Assembly (NCBI RefSeq): GCF_002929805.1
Contig: NZ_PJJM01000087.1
Coordinates: 1 to 64,000 of the forward strand
Length of the DNA: 64,000 nucleotides
Reading direction: 5' to 3'
DNA from: Cryobacterium sp. Y50
GTDB lineage: Bacteria > Actinomycetota > Actinomycetes > Actinomycetales > Microbacteriaceae
Shown here: in pieces, positions 26,540 through 36,183 of the stretch
Layout: each line of letters starts with the position of its first letter
How positions within the stretch are numbered: the stretch's first letter is position 1
The notes under the pieces: generated by a model
The model's input: only the letters and a program-made list of their open reading frames with translations
Databases searched by the model: none
Told to the model about the DNA's origin: nothing
Position numbers and translations under genes: made by a program

Positions 26540-26649
26540 GCGGTCAGCCTAGCAGCAGCCATTTTGCCTGGTGAACTGTGCTTTCCTCGACAAACAGCAC
26601 CGGCGAGTACGACACACCTGAATGAATCCCTAAATGATATGCTGGCAGT

Positions 26650-26800
26650 ATGAGCCGACAGATTGCGGTGCGCCTGCCCGACGACATTGTGGACTATCTC
26701 GACCGAGCGGTGGGAAGGGCCGCGAAACCAGCCGCGCCGCCGACAGCGTCAGTCGCTCTGGTGCGCTGGAGGTCCGGCTTGTGGGATTCATTCTCTGGGC
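26650..26800 (+). pseudogene. Ribbon-helix-helix antitoxin remnant, frameshifted
   Basis: ATG 26650 opens MSRQIAVRLPDDIVDYLDRA, the canonical start of a MazE/VapB-type RHH antitoxin. The continuation SRAADSVSRSGALEV appears in another frame, so the gene has at least one indel near 26710 and a second near 26760. No toxin gene of the MazF/PemK type follows. A decayed toxin-antitoxin locus; the 3' limit is approximate. Confidence 0.55.
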
Positions 26801-26859
26801 CACGACGTTTCGTTCGGCCCGGCATGGCATGTTCTGTGGGCGCCCAGTAGCCTGAGGGC

Positions 26860-27057
26860 ATGTCCACCGCTCAGATCACCTCAATGCAACGTCGAATTTG
26901 AATTTTCGGAATTTTCTACAGCCTGACAATTCTCGCAACCGGACTGTGGGTGAGCTTGGCCACCGGAGAGTGGATTGCTCTTTTCTGCGCGGGAGGCTTA
27001 GTCGTGTTCCCCGTCAGCGCTGTGGCGTTGTTCCGTTCACGCAAATCGTCGCGGTAG
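26860..27057 (+). pseudogene. Small two-helix membrane protein with in-frame TGA
   Basis: From ATG 26860 one frame reads MSTAQITSMQRRI, a TGA at 26899-26901, then IFGIFYSLTILATGLWVSLA and LFCAGGLVVFPVSAVALF to TAG 27055. The membrane-protein character resumes directly after the stop in the same frame, so a single nonsense change (Trp or Arg codon) is likely. About 65 residues if restored. No family recognised. Confidence 0.45.
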
Positions 27058-27181
27058 CGGTGCGGCTTGCGGGTGCGGGCGTTGGGTGACGAACCCACGA
27101 CGTCAGCTCCTTTGCGAACTTTGCTCGGGGCGGGGACACGTTTCTCACCCGTGTTCTCCCCGCGCCCTTTAGAGTCGAACC

Positions 27182-28006
27182 ATGGGTGGGAACACGGTCG
27201 TTGGAACGGTACAAACACGATTCGCGATCTTGGCCATAGTTTGTCTTGCTCTTGCCGGGGCCAGCGCTTACGCGGCAGGGCATCCGGATGTCGCTCAAGT
27301 ACTCGCTTTAGCCGAACTGGACGTTGTCTGGATCACGCTTCTGATCACCGGGCTCATCTTACGAAAGCGCGGTATCCCGTTGCTTGCTGGTTGGAGGAGT
27401 ATCGCGGCGTCCTTGCCGCCGGCCCCCGTGCATAAGGCGATAGTCGCAGAAGTCGGTCTTGTAACTGCGGTCGCTCGAGTCGTGACACGTCGCCCTCCCC
27501 GGGTTCCAGAAAACGGAACTGCCATCGTTTCAACGCGAGGCACTTTGGCGACTCCGATCGCTTTCGCCGTCGCCACGATGATCGAGATTGTCGTCCTTCA
27601 CCTCGTCATTCCTTCGCCTTCGCTGGCCAGCGCGGTGACGTTGCTGAGCCTGTACGCACTCATCCTCCTCTTCGGCGTGATCGCCATACGCTGGCAGCAT
27701 CCGCACTATGCCACGAATACAGCACTCGTACTTCGCAATGGCACCCACACCGTCGCTACTATCTACTTCGCAAACATCCGCAACGCAACAGTGATAAACG
27801 ACGGCATAGCGACCTATCCCCTGGTCGACGGATCACTCGTGCGACTCGCTAACGCGAACGGATGCTCCGTCAGCATTCAGCTGCTATCCGCCCAACCAAT
27901 CACACTCACGGGCAGACGCCGCGCCCCGGAGCACACCATCACCGAAATTCGACTCGCAGCCGATGACCCGAAGTCAGTAATCGAAATGCTCCGACACCGC
28001 CGCTAA
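27182..28006 (+). CDS. Hypothetical membrane protein
   Basis: A 274-aa protein with two pairs of hydrophobic helices: FAILAIVCLALAGASAYAAG and LDVVWITLLITGLILRKRG in the first 65 residues, then TPIAFAVATMIEIVVLHLVI and LLSLYALILLFGVIAIRW near 125-180. A hydrophilic C-terminal domain follows (TITEIRLAADDPKSVIEMLR). No catalytic motif is visible and I do not recognise the family. The ATG has only a weak ribosome site. It is flanked by decayed genes but its own frame is intact. Confidence 0.55.
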   Translation: MGGNTVVGTVQTRFAILAIVCLALAGASAYAAGHPDVAQVLALAELDVVWITLLITGLILRKRGIPLLAGWRSIAASLPPAPVHKAIVAEVGLVTAVARVVTRRPPRVPENGTAIVSTRGTLATPIAFAVATMIEIVVLHLVIPSPSLASAVTLLSLYALILLFGVIAIRWQHPHYATNTALVLRNGTHTVATIYFANIRNATVINDGIATYPLVDGSLVRLANANGCSVSIQLLSAQPITLTGRRRAPEHTITEIRLAADDPKSVIEMLRHRR

Positions 28007-28204
28007 AGACGGTTCATACTTCGACCACACGTACAACACCTCACAAAAATCGAGTGTTGCGACGAGCGGTTGAATTCGCCCCTTCTGTAATCGCAGACGG
28101 GTCTGATCGCCGGGCCTTTCTGGTCGAAACCTATGGGTTGTCTGGTCGGCTGGCAGACTAGAGCTGGTGTCGGCAGGCGGCGCCACTACGGGAAGGCAAA
28201 TTTT

Positions 28205-28591
28205 ATGCGGCCTAGGACCTGGTTCCTCAGCGGCGGCGTGCTTGCTCTGATCTGCGTGTGGGCTGTGGCGCACGTCCTGCCTGAGCAACTCGCGTGGATA
28301 CCCCCAGTCCTATACGGCCTACTCATCGTTGCAGCCGGTATAGGGTCACTGCAGATGCGCAAGTCGATCGAGCGGCGCATGGTTGAGGGCCCACCAGACA
28401 GCAACGAGCCGGATCTGACGGTCAACGCTCGTGCTGACTCCTTCCCGGTACTTCTCGTCATGAATACCGTGCTCGGCGCGTACCTGGTCAACAGCGGCGT
28501 GTTTGCCGCCGGCCTGGCCTGCCTCGGCATAACGGTGTTCGCCGTCGCCTGGTTCGGGGTTCGCTATCGTCTGCTGCGATCACGCTCGTAG
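28205..28591 (+). CDS. Small hypothetical membrane protein
   Basis: A 128-aa protein beginning at ATG 28205 with GGAAGG at 28191-28196. Four hydrophobic stretches are visible (FLSGGVLALICVWAVAHVL, IPPVLYGLLIVAAGIGSL, FPVLLVMNTVLGAYLVNSG, AGLACLGITVFAVAWFG) with a basic C-terminus RYRLLRSRS. It looks like a complete integral membrane protein. No family or neighbour-based role; it is followed by a hairpin terminator. Confidence 0.6.
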   Translation: MRPRTWFLSGGVLALICVWAVAHVLPEQLAWIPPVLYGLLIVAAGIGSLQMRKSIERRMVEGPPDSNEPDLTVNARADSFPVLLVMNTVLGAYLVNSGVFAAGLACLGITVFAVAWFGVRYRLLRSRS

Positions 28592-28627
28592 CGGAACGAG
28601 GCTTAGCGGACGTCTTCGTTCCACTAC
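28588..28627 (+). terminator. Hairpin terminator after the small membrane protein
   Basis: GTAGCGGAACGA (28588-28599) pairs with TCGTTCCACTAC (28616-28627) with one mismatch. The left arm begins inside the stop region of the upstream gene. No clear U-run follows. Confidence 0.5.
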
Positions 28628-28765
28628 TCCTACTAGTCAGGCGCCGTGCTTTCGCGCTATGTTCGGTCTCAACTGCTGCTGGCGCACAATCCTTCGTATC
28701 TTCCTGCTGCGGCCGGTCATCAGCTTGAGCACTTGGGTCGCCCCGCACTATCGCAGCGGCAGTTG

Positions 28766-30007
28766 TTACCGGCGTCCCACCCCGACTGCTTTCGGCCGAG
28801 AGAATACAGTCTTGAAGGACACTTTGTTCGTGTATTCGATGGACCCATACCGGAACAGCCGCACGGCCAGCTGCAGCACGATAGCGCTCAGGAGGAACAG
28901 TTCCGTGATGACGATGGCGGCTTCCCAGCCGGCAAGAGAACCAAACGCGTTGCGAAGCATCGCGGTGATCGGCGCCGAATACGGGAAATACGTGAACATC
29001 TGCACGACGGGGCTGTTTGGGTCTGACATGACCAGCGAGAGGGCGTAAAGCGGGACGATCATCAGGACGATCAATGCGGAGAACCAGCTACCGGCGTCTT
29101 TCGCGGTGGGCATGACCGCTCCGATTGCGACCAGCGTGCCGGTGAATAAAGCGAACCCGCCCAGAGCCAGCAGGGCGCCGATGATCATCTGTACGGGGTC
29201 GAAAGTGAAGCTGGACAGGTCAATCTCTGGAAGGTTTAGCGGCGTGCGGAAGAACACATACGCCACCAGCACTGGAACTAGGAATACGAGTACCTGAACA
29301 AACCCGACGATGAACAGGGAAATGATCTTCCCGCTGATCAGCGCGGTGGGATTCAACGTGGTCAGGATCATCTCCGTGACCCGGTTTTCTTTCTCTTCCA
29401 ACGTGCTGGTGAGCATTTGGTTGGAGAGCAGCATGAAGACGAGGAAGAAGATGGCCACGAAGATCAACGGCGGGATCATGCCCATGAACCCGGCCGTTTC
29501 TTCCCCGTCGGTGAAGGTGGTCGACGTCACGGAGATGTTGCCCTGGGCCAACGCTGTCAATGCCGGATCCCCGATTTGGTCCTGAGCGCTGATACTCAAG
29601 ACCTGGGTTGCGACACCGTCGTACTCGCCATTGCCGAACAGGCCCTTATCAACCCCATACACCTGAGTGGCTGTTTTAGCCGGGTCAGCCGGATACACAA
29701 AATGGGCGTCCCCATCCCCGGACTTCACTGCAGCGATCGCCGCCGCATCATCGGTGATGATCGTGCCGCCTAGCGCCGTGGCCACGGCGGGGTCGACGTA
29801 CCCGGACGCGTCACTGTAGGTGAAGGTGATTTTTGCGTCGGATCAGGCGTTGATAGTGCTCGCGGCCATCGAGTTCCCCAGGCTCACCAAGGCAATGACG
29901 ATGCCAATCGCGATCGGCACCAACAAGGTGATGAACCAAAACTTTCTCTTACCCAGGGTGCGGCTGACTTCGAAGCTGATGACGGTGCGGAGGTTGCTTC
30001 GTCCCAT
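28766..30007 (-). pseudogene. ABC-2 type permease (NatB-like) interrupted by TGA
   Basis: ATG 30005-30007 starts MGRSNLRTVISFEVSRTLGK, a basic N-terminus and first helix (FWFITLLVPIAIGIVIALVS) typical of NatB. At 29843-29845 an in-frame TGA interrupts STINA-stop-SDAKITFTYSD; the same frame then continues for 350 residues with the remaining helices (MIPPLIFVAIFFLVFMLLSN, the loop LEEKENRVTEMILTTL and more). One nonsense mutation therefore separates helix 1 from the rest. It pairs with the intact ATPase gene, whose stop lies 1 bp before this start. Downstream internal starts could still make a truncated permease. Confidence 0.75.
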
Positions 30008-30008
30008 C

Positions 30009-30968
30009 TCAGGCACCGACCATTTCGTTCTGCTCGCCATACACACTCACGAAGATCTCCTCGAGCGAGAGCTTGCTCGTCGTGAAGCTGCGCACCAGGA
30101 CTCCCGCGTCGACGAGGTCACGCAAAATCAGGGCCTCATCAACAGTCTTGGTGCCGGTGCCGGTGAGGGTCAATTCGGCATAGTTACGGTCACGGACACT
30201 GATGTCGTAATGCGGTGAATCCGGTATGTCACCGGAGTAACCGATGCGGATCATGGTCCCGCCGTACTGATTCTGCACCTCAGGAATCGTCCCATAGGCT
30301 TCCGCACGGCCGCCCTTGAGCAGGATCACCCTGTCGCACAACCGCTCCACTTCCTCCATCTGATGCGTCACCATCAACACCGTCGCCCCCGCCCGCTTCT
30401 GCTCCTCCATGATGTCCATCAGCAGGCGCCGATTCACCGGGTCAAACCCCTTCGTCGGCTCATCCAAGATCAGTAGCTCCGGGTCGTTCATGATCGTGAC
30501 GCCGAGCTGGACCTTCTGCTGCTGCCCGCCAGAGAGATTGTCGACGCGGGCCTTCGCCTTATCTTCCAAACCCACCCGCGCAAGATAATTCATCGACCAG
30601 GACACCGCAGCCTTCTTACTCAACCCTTTGAGCTGACCGAAGTACGTCATCACAGTCAGGACGGATTCCTTCTTATACAACCCCCGCTCCTCCGGCAGAT
30701 AGCCCAGACGACTGCCCGCCTCCGGCGTGAACGGGCGCCCATCAATATGAAGAACCCCCGCAGTCGGCAAATAAATCCCCAGCAACGCCCGAAGCGTGGT
30801 GGTCTTACCCGACCCGTTAGAACCGAGGAAACCAAACGTCTCCCCCCGCCTCACATCGAAAGAAAGATCCTCAACGACCGTGCTGCCGGCAAAATCCATC
30901 CGAAAATGCTCAATATGAACAAGTGGTTCTCCGACAGAAATCACGGGCGCTACCGGGACCGTCTCCAT
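30009..30968 (-). CDS. ABC exporter ATP-binding protein (NatA-like)
   Basis: A 319-aa ATPase. Walker A GSNGSGKTT is at 49-57, then YLPEERGLYKKESVLTVMTY, signature LSGGQQQKVQLGVTIMNDP, Walker B LLILDEPTKGFD and switch His in MVTHQMEEVERL. The YLPEERGLY segment and C-terminal DUF4162 extension are characteristic of NatA, the ATPase of Na+ or drug exporters. I chose the ATG at 30966-30968, since the longer frame adds 63 residues unlike the family. Its permease partner carries a nonsense codon, so the exporter may be inactive. Confidence 0.88.
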   Translation of the reverse strand: METVPVAPVISVGEPLVHIEHFRMDFAGSTVVEDLSFDVRRGETFGFLGSNGSGKTTTLRALLGIYLPTAGVLHIDGRPFTPEAGSRLGYLPEERGLYKKESVLTVMTYFGQLKGLSKKAAVSWSMNYLARVGLEDKAKARVDNLSGGQQQKVQLGVTIMNDPELLILDEPTKGFDPVNRRLLMDIMEEQKRAGATVLMVTHQMEEVERLCDRVILLKGGRAEAYGTIPEVQNQYGGTMIRIGYSGDIPDSPHYDISVRDRNYAELTLTGTGTKTVDEALILRDLVDAGVLVRSFTTSKLSLEEIFVSVYGEQNEMVGA

Positions 30969-31470
30969 CACAACACCACCGCCAGTACGGGCGTCTGTTC
31001 TTGTTCTCGAGGGCTTACTCGCAGCCTCAGCCCTAGCAAACAGTGAACTCCACCCCGCCGAACAGCAGCGATAGTAACCCTGGACATACTCATGAAACGC
31101 AAATTTCCCCCATGTGCTTGTGTTCCCATCCTCCCCCATCACAGCAACAACGCTCAAGCCGAGAGCGGCGGCGGCACCAAAAATCCAACCGCAGGAACAT
31201 TCTTAGTTCACTATTGAAAGTTTCTAATTGGGGCAACAAATTGAGGTGGCTCTCAAGCACGCCAAGGGTGGCTCTGAAAGACACGATTCATGGTTTGGTG
31301 TGATGGCCGTCACCGGCACCACCACTGGCTCCCTCGGAAGCCAGTATTTACTTGAAAAGTAAAGTCTGGGTATCCTTTTCAAGCAATCAAGAACCGACGG
31401 TCGGAAGAGGGCCGACGTCACAGGCCGGACAGGGACACCGCCGCGCAACATTCTGAAATGACGGACCGGG
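30969..31470. other. Intergenic gap without a recognisable gene
   Basis: About 500 bp upstream of the NatA-like gene and downstream of the MHS transporter gene. It is relatively AT-rich in parts (for example around 31180-31260), and I see no protein-like frame or RNA gene. It should hold the promoter of the NatAB pair. Confidence 0.45.
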
Positions 31471-32790
31471 CTATCGCTGCTGGAACACGCGCCGTGACAC
31501 CACGATGCTCCCAAGCGACAGGGCTGCAATCGCCACGAGGTAGTACCCCGGCACGAGCAGTGACCCGGTGGTGCTGATGAGGAACGTGAGAATGAACGGT
31601 GCGAACCCGCCGAACACCGTCACGCCGATGTTGTAACCGAGCGAGAGTCCCGTCGTGCGGATCTGCACGGGGAACATGGCCGACATGATCGCCGGCAGCG
31701 GCGCGAAGTACGCCGCGCCCAGCACGCCGAGAACCAGCTCGATGCCGATCATGGTCACAAGGTTGGGCGATTGGTTCAGCAGTATGAACAGGGGAACGCC
31801 GAGTACGAGGGTTCCCGCGGCGGCCCAGGTCATCACTCGGGCCGGCCCCACACGGTCGGCGAGCTTGCCGATGAATGGCGAGCCGACACTCATGATCACG
31901 CCGAAGACCAGCGTGGAGACGAATGCCGCGGCGGTGGGCATGCCCAGATTGATGATGGCGTAGGTGGGCATGAACAGTGCGATATACACACTCACCGACG
32001 CAAGCGCCACGACGCCCACCATTGTCCAGAGGCGTCCGCCGTTCGCGATGAAGGTCTCCTTCAGCGGTGACGTCGACGGCGTCATGGTCAGAAATTCTGG
32101 GGTGTCCTGCATCTTTGAGCGGATGTACCAACCCACTGGCCCGATCAGTAGCGCGAAGATGAACGGAACACGCCAGCCCCAGCTTTCCAAGCTCTGCTGG
32201 CTCAGGTAGTTGTTCAGGACAAAACCAAACAGCCCGGCCAGCAATATCGCCGCGCCCTGCGTGGCCACCTGCCAACTGCCGTAGAACGCCTTGCGGTTCG
32301 GGGCGTACTCGATCAGGAACGCGGTCGCGGTGCCGAATTCCCCGCCCGCGGCAAAGCCCGTCAGCAACCGAGCCACGAGAATGATCACGGCCGCAGTCAC
32401 CCCGATCATGGCGGCCGTGGGAGCCAGCACGATCAAAAGGGTGCCGAGAAACATCACCGAGATGGACACGAGCATGCCCGCCCTACGCCCAGCACGATCC
32501 GCGTAACGCCCGATCAGGATGCCACCGAGCGGCCGCACGATAAATGACACGCCGAACGACGCAAAGGCCAGCAGCAACGACGCCGTCTCATCGGCCGTGG
32601 GGAAGAACAACTTCGCGATGGTCACGGCGAAGCTGCCGTAGACGATCACGTCAAACCATTCCAGCCCGTTACCAATCGATGCAGCCACAACCGCCTTGCG
32701 GGCCTGTCGCCGCCGCTCAGCCAGAGCCGGACCATCCATTTTGGGCGTGCCGGAAACAGCGGGGACTGCTGACGCGTTGCTCATGGACAT
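31471..32790 (-). CDS. MHS-family (major facilitator) metabolite:H+ symporter
   Basis: A 439-aa twelve-helix transporter. GNGLEWFDVIVYGSFAVTIA and IGRYADRAGRRAGM are the MHS signatures; FMPTYAIINLGMP and the late IRTTGLSLGYNIGVTVFGG also fit. The second MHS protein in the window, only distantly similar to that at 1158. Upstream in the same orientation lies an M20 deacetylase, 32 bp away, so the pair may import and deacylate an N-acyl amino acid or similar compound. The exact substrate cannot be read. Confidence 0.88.
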   Translation of the reverse strand: MSMSNASAVPAVSGTPKMDGPALAERRRQARKAVVAASIGNGLEWFDVIVYGSFAVTIAKLFFPTADETASLLLAFASFGVSFIVRPLGGILIGRYADRAGRRAGMLVSISVMFLGTLLIVLAPTAAMIGVTAAVIILVARLLTGFAAGGEFGTATAFLIEYAPNRKAFYGSWQVATQGAAILLAGLFGFVLNNYLSQQSLESWGWRVPFIFALLIGPVGWYIRSKMQDTPEFLTMTPSTSPLKETFIANGGRLWTMVGVVALASVSVYIALFMPTYAIINLGMPTAAAFVSTLVFGVIMSVGSPFIGKLADRVGPARVMTWAAAGTLVLGVPLFILLNQSPNLVTMIGIELVLGVLGAAYFAPLPAIMSAMFPVQIRTTGLSLGYNIGVTVFGGFAPFILTFLISTTGSLLVPGYYLVAIAALSLGSIVVSRRVFQQR

Positions 32791-32822
32791 TCTTTCTGTT
32801 CGAAAGCGGTTGTGTGATTAGG

Positions 32823-34025
32823 TCAGTGCTGGTGCGCGAGGTGCCTAGCGAGTGCGCGCATGAAATCTTCACAGGCGCTGATTTGCGCCAGGTCGATGTA
32901 CTCGTTGGCGGTGTGACCCTGACGGATGCTGCCGGGGCCACAGACCACGGTGTCGATTCCAGCCAGTTGAAACAGGCCGCCCTCGGTGCCGTAGCCGACG
33001 GTCTCCTCCGAGCTCGTTCCGGTGAGATCATGCACCAGCTGCAACGCGGCGCCAGTTCCGGCCGCGCTCAGGGCGGGAACGGCGCCGATCGGAGCGAACG
33101 ACACATCGGCGGTTGCATGTTCGGCCCGCATCGCGGTGCGTAGCTCCCCGAGCAAGAAGTCTTCGATGCGGGAGAAGATCGCGGCGGTGGACACTCCCGG
33201 AATCGCGCGAAATTCGAATTCGAAATCGCAGCGCTCGGCAACCATGTTCACGGCCGCTCCGCCCGAAATCGTGCCCACGTTGATGGTTGTGTACGGCACC
33301 TCGAAGCTTGCATCGAAGGGTCCGTTGACTCGGTGCTCGTCGGCGATCGAGCGAATAAACGCGATGGCCCGGGCCGCATACTCGATGGCGTTGACGCCAT
33401 TGGGGGTGTTGGAGGAGTGCGAGGCCAGCCCGGTGAAACTCACCCGATACAGGTGGCTGCTCTTGTGCGCCGACACCGCCCGCATGCTGGTCGGTTCCCC
33501 CACCACACAGATGTCCGGTCGGATACCCCGCGCGGCCAGGTCGGCCAGCAGGGTGATGGCCCCGTGGCATCCCACCTCTTCGTCGTAGGTCCAGGCGAGG
33601 TGCAGCGGCATCGCCAGCGGCCGTGCCAGAAACTCCGGCAACAACGCCAGAATGACACCGCTGAACGCCTTCATGTCGGCAGCGCCCCGGCCATAAAGCC
33701 GGTTCTCGCGCACCTCAGCGATGAACGGGTCGCTGCTCCACGACTGCCCATCCACGGGCACCACATCGGTGTGGCCAGCAAGCATCACGCCACCCGTCGT
33801 CGACCCATCGTGCGCCGGGATCGTGACCACGAGATTGGCCTTCGTACCATCGGAGTTAGGCACGAGGACCGGCTCGAGCCCCTGCCCCCGCAGCTCCGCG
33901 TCGATGACGTCAATCAGTTCTTGGTTGGAATTGCGGCTGGTGGTGTCACAGGCGATCAGGCGGGTGATCCACGCCAGGGTGGTGGGCGCGAGAACGACGG
34001 AGCGAGTGATGGGAAAACCTTTCAA
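32823..34025 (-). CDS. M20-family ArgE/DapE-like deacylase
   Basis: A di-zinc peptidase/deacetylase of about 400 aa. Metal and catalytic residues are visible: His and Asp in LAGHTDVVPVDG, Asp in YGRGAADMKAF, the Glu-Glu pair in YDEEVGCHGA, the dimerisation-domain region and the last His in GSIRQGHTANEY. It resembles acetylornithine deacetylase (ArgE of actinobacteria). The start is unclear: no ATG or GTG lies near the expected N-terminus (LAPTTLAWITRLIACDTTS). I use TTG at 34023-34025; a longer frame reaches 34328. It precedes the MHS gene in a likely operon. Confidence 0.82.
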   Translation of the reverse strand: MKGFPITRSVVLAPTTLAWITRLIACDTTSRNSNQELIDVIDAELRGQGLEPVLVPNSDGTKANLVVTIPAHDGSTTGGVMLAGHTDVVPVDGQSWSSDPFIAEVRENRLYGRGAADMKAFSGVILALLPEFLARPLAMPLHLAWTYDEEVGCHGAITLLADLAARGIRPDICVVGEPTSMRAVSAHKSSHLYRVSFTGLASHSSNTPNGVNAIEYAARAIAFIRSIADEHRVNGPFDASFEVPYTTINVGTISGGAAVNMVAERCDFEFEFRAIPGVSTAAIFSRIEDFLLGELRTAMRAEHATADVSFAPIGAVPALSAAGTGAALQLVHDLTGTSSEETVGYGTEGGLFQLAGIDTVVCGPGSIRQGHTANEYIDLAQISACEDFMRALARHLAHQH

Positions 34026-34452
34026 AGGGGTACGAGCTAGCCAATACCCAGGTGCACGAAGCAGAATTACGCGAACACGGCTGAGAGTAGCAGCGCGCGG
34101 AAGAGCAGCCGCTCGCCCAGGGCGGGCGTTGGACACAAACAGACACAAACAGACGGTACCTTTATGGCCAGTCCCGCCCGGCACGTACGTAGCGACCGTC
34201 ACCTGTGACACATTCCAGACGAACGTCACTCGAATGATCTGGGGGCGTGAGAACCATCTTTCCCCTCGACCGGCCGGACTGTCGGTGATCGGTCCGAAGC
34301 TCGGCCGGCGCATACCGGCCGCGCGCAATCAAGACAGTCCTGCTGTCCAGATCGATGCCAGCCATTCGTGCACTCCCCGACTCAAGCGACAGCCTGCCCG
34401 CTTTCGCCGAAGACTCGGCCCAGGGCCGATACCGCCCTCTGCCGCCCGGTTT
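34026..34452. other. Intergenic gap
   Basis: About 430 bp between the M20 gene start and the end of the DUF4143 ATPase gene, holding the presumed promoter of the M20-MHS pair. I see no protein-like frame, repeat or RNA. Confidence 0.4.
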
Positions 34453-35726
34453 TCACGGGCCGAGCAGAGCCAACGGAATGACTGCGATGCCATCAGCTCG
34501 CCGGTACGCCACTTTCCCCGTAGTGATGACCGCCGCATCCACGAGGTCGGGGCCAATCTCACCGGCCAGCCACCTCAGATGCCGGGTGTCCTTGTCGTCA
34601 ACGGTCCCCGACAGCTTGATCTCAAGCGCCACCACCCGACCGTCTGGTCGCTCAATAATGAGATCCACTTCACGCTCTCCTCCGTGGGTGCGCAAATGAT
34701 AAACAGCTGCCCCCGAGGCTTGCGCATAGACTCGAGCGCTGAGAGTGACCAAGGATTCAAACAAAGCACCGAGCATCGGCCCATCCCGCAGCTCAGCCGG
34801 GCCAATGTCTGCCTTGCTGATGAGCGCTTCTGCTGACACGCGCAGAAGGCGCGCCGCCAATGCGGGGTCTGCCAGCTGGTGCTTGGGCGCTTGCCCCAAC
34901 CCGTTGAGACGATTCCTGCTCGGTAGCCAACCCGGAATCTGATCCAACAGCCACAGTTTCGTGAGCACTTCCCGGTAATCCTGCGCCGTGGCTTTTGAAG
35001 GTTTGGTTGCCTCGCCCGGAGTCGCCGCACGGATGATGCTGTCGTAACTGGCCGTCGTAGAGCTGGCTGCCGCGTAAGCCGCCAACCACGCTCGAAGAGT
35101 TGCTGGCCGCCTCACTGTGTAACCGGCCTCGGGAAAATCGTGTTCAACGACTGCCGCGAGATAGCCGTCGAGTGTCGCCGCCCTGTTCGTCTCCGTCTGA
35201 AGTCGAATCGCCGGAAACCCGGACCGCGTTATCTCAGACGCATAGTCCACGAGCGTCAATGGGCTTTCGCCAGCTATTGCTGCGGGCTCATCCGACAGAA
35301 GATCCCCCAGTGACACGGTTGGCCGGGTGAGCTGTCGTTCGGAGAAAGCCATGGGCCTCATCCGCAGGTGCACGATGCGGCCGGCACCGGAGTGCGCAGG
35401 TGCCATCGCCGGGCTCGCACTTCCGGCCAGGATGTACTGACCGGGCCGTGAATCGTAGTCAACGCCCCGACGAACGGTGTCCCAAATCGCTGGATACATC
35501 TGCCACTCATCCAATAAGACAGGCCGTGGCAACCGAGCTATCCGCTCACGGTCAGCCTGGAGCAATGCGAGCTGGTCAGGGTCGTCGAATTGGATGACAG
35601 ATGCGGCCCTGCGCGAGGCCGTGGCCGTCTTACCGACAGCTTTGGGCCCGTCGAGAGCTATATAGCGGGAAGCCCATCGAGCAGTGCAGTCAGTTCGGCA
35701 TCAACGATACGCGGCGAGTAATCCAT
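34453..35726 (-). pseudogene. AAA ATPase with DUF4143 domain, 5' frameshift
   Basis: The expected start ATG (35724-35726) reads MDYSPRIVDAELTALLDGLP but then hits TAG. The Walker A segment ALDGPKAVGKTATASRRAAS follows in a second frame that continues to the end: Walker B-like PVLLDEWQMYPAIWD, GQYILAGSASP, then a DUF4143 nuclease-like C-terminus (GEREVDLIIERPDGRVVALE). The frames join at a (TA)3 run, 35659-35664; removing one TA restores GLPAI-ALDGPK. This could be a recent mutation or slippage site. Family function is unknown, often linked to mobile or defence regions. Confidence 0.75.
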
Positions 35727-35748
35727 CAGCCTAGATTACCATTCCAAG

Positions 35749-35817
35749 ACCTCATACTTTACTGTTTCGGAACCTTATAATTTACTGTTTTAGACACTCA
35801 TACTTTACCGTTTCGAC
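35749..35817. repeat. Three 23-bp direct repeats (iterons) upstream of the DUF4143 ATPase
   Basis: Three adjacent 23-bp units at 35749, 35772 and 35795 share the pattern CTCATACTTTACTGTTTCG, with the middle unit more diverged. They lie 23 bp upstream of the presumed ATPase start. In the gene's direction each unit reads GAAACaGTAAAgTATgAG. A regular two-helical-turn period in the promoter region suggests cooperative binding of a regulator, possibly the ATPase itself. Too short and spacerless for a CRISPR array. Confidence 0.7.
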
Positions 35818-35829
35818 GACCCAGTGCAT

Positions 35830-36078
35830 CGCTTGCGTCATTCGGGTATAGGAATGCATACCCCGTTCAGCGTTCAGCTCGGCGGGGGTGCTGGCCATTC
35901 AGTACGCCCGCGCACGCGTCCTCACGACGGCATATACCGAGTACCCTGAGCGCTTGGTTCGGTAGCACCCGCAGCCACCCACGTTCCCGACGACGACCTG
36001 GATCAACGAACTCGAGAAGGAGAAAACGAACTTAATGACCGGCTAAAGAAACTGACTCATAAAGGTTGACATCTTCCG
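35830..36078 (+). mobile_element. 3' remnant of an IS3-family element
   Basis: The plus strand keeps the C-terminus of an IS3 transposase, RHSGIGMHTPF followed in other frames by RARVLTTAYTEYPERLV and HPQPPTFPTTTW. The DNA from about 35990 to 36078, ending TTGACATCTTCCGC, matches the reverse complement of the end of the IS3 element at about 41277-41360. Only this end survives, and it is shifted and interrupted, so it is an old copy in the opposite orientation. The left limit is approximate. Confidence 0.65.
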
Positions 36079-36183
36079 CACCTGCCAGGGCGAGACAGCC
36101 ATCCAGATGTGCAATGTCGATGCGGGAGTCCAGGAACGATGCAATCGGTGCACTGTGCAATCAGTTCACCTCCTGATCCATAG

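Noticed and set aside
34023-34328. N-terminal extension of the M20 enzyme
   Set aside because: The added 101 residues have no similarity to the family and include low-complexity, Arg-rich sequence.
35749-35817. CRISPR array
   Set aside because: Three adjacent 23-bp repeats have no spacers and there are no cas genes; they look like promoter iterons.
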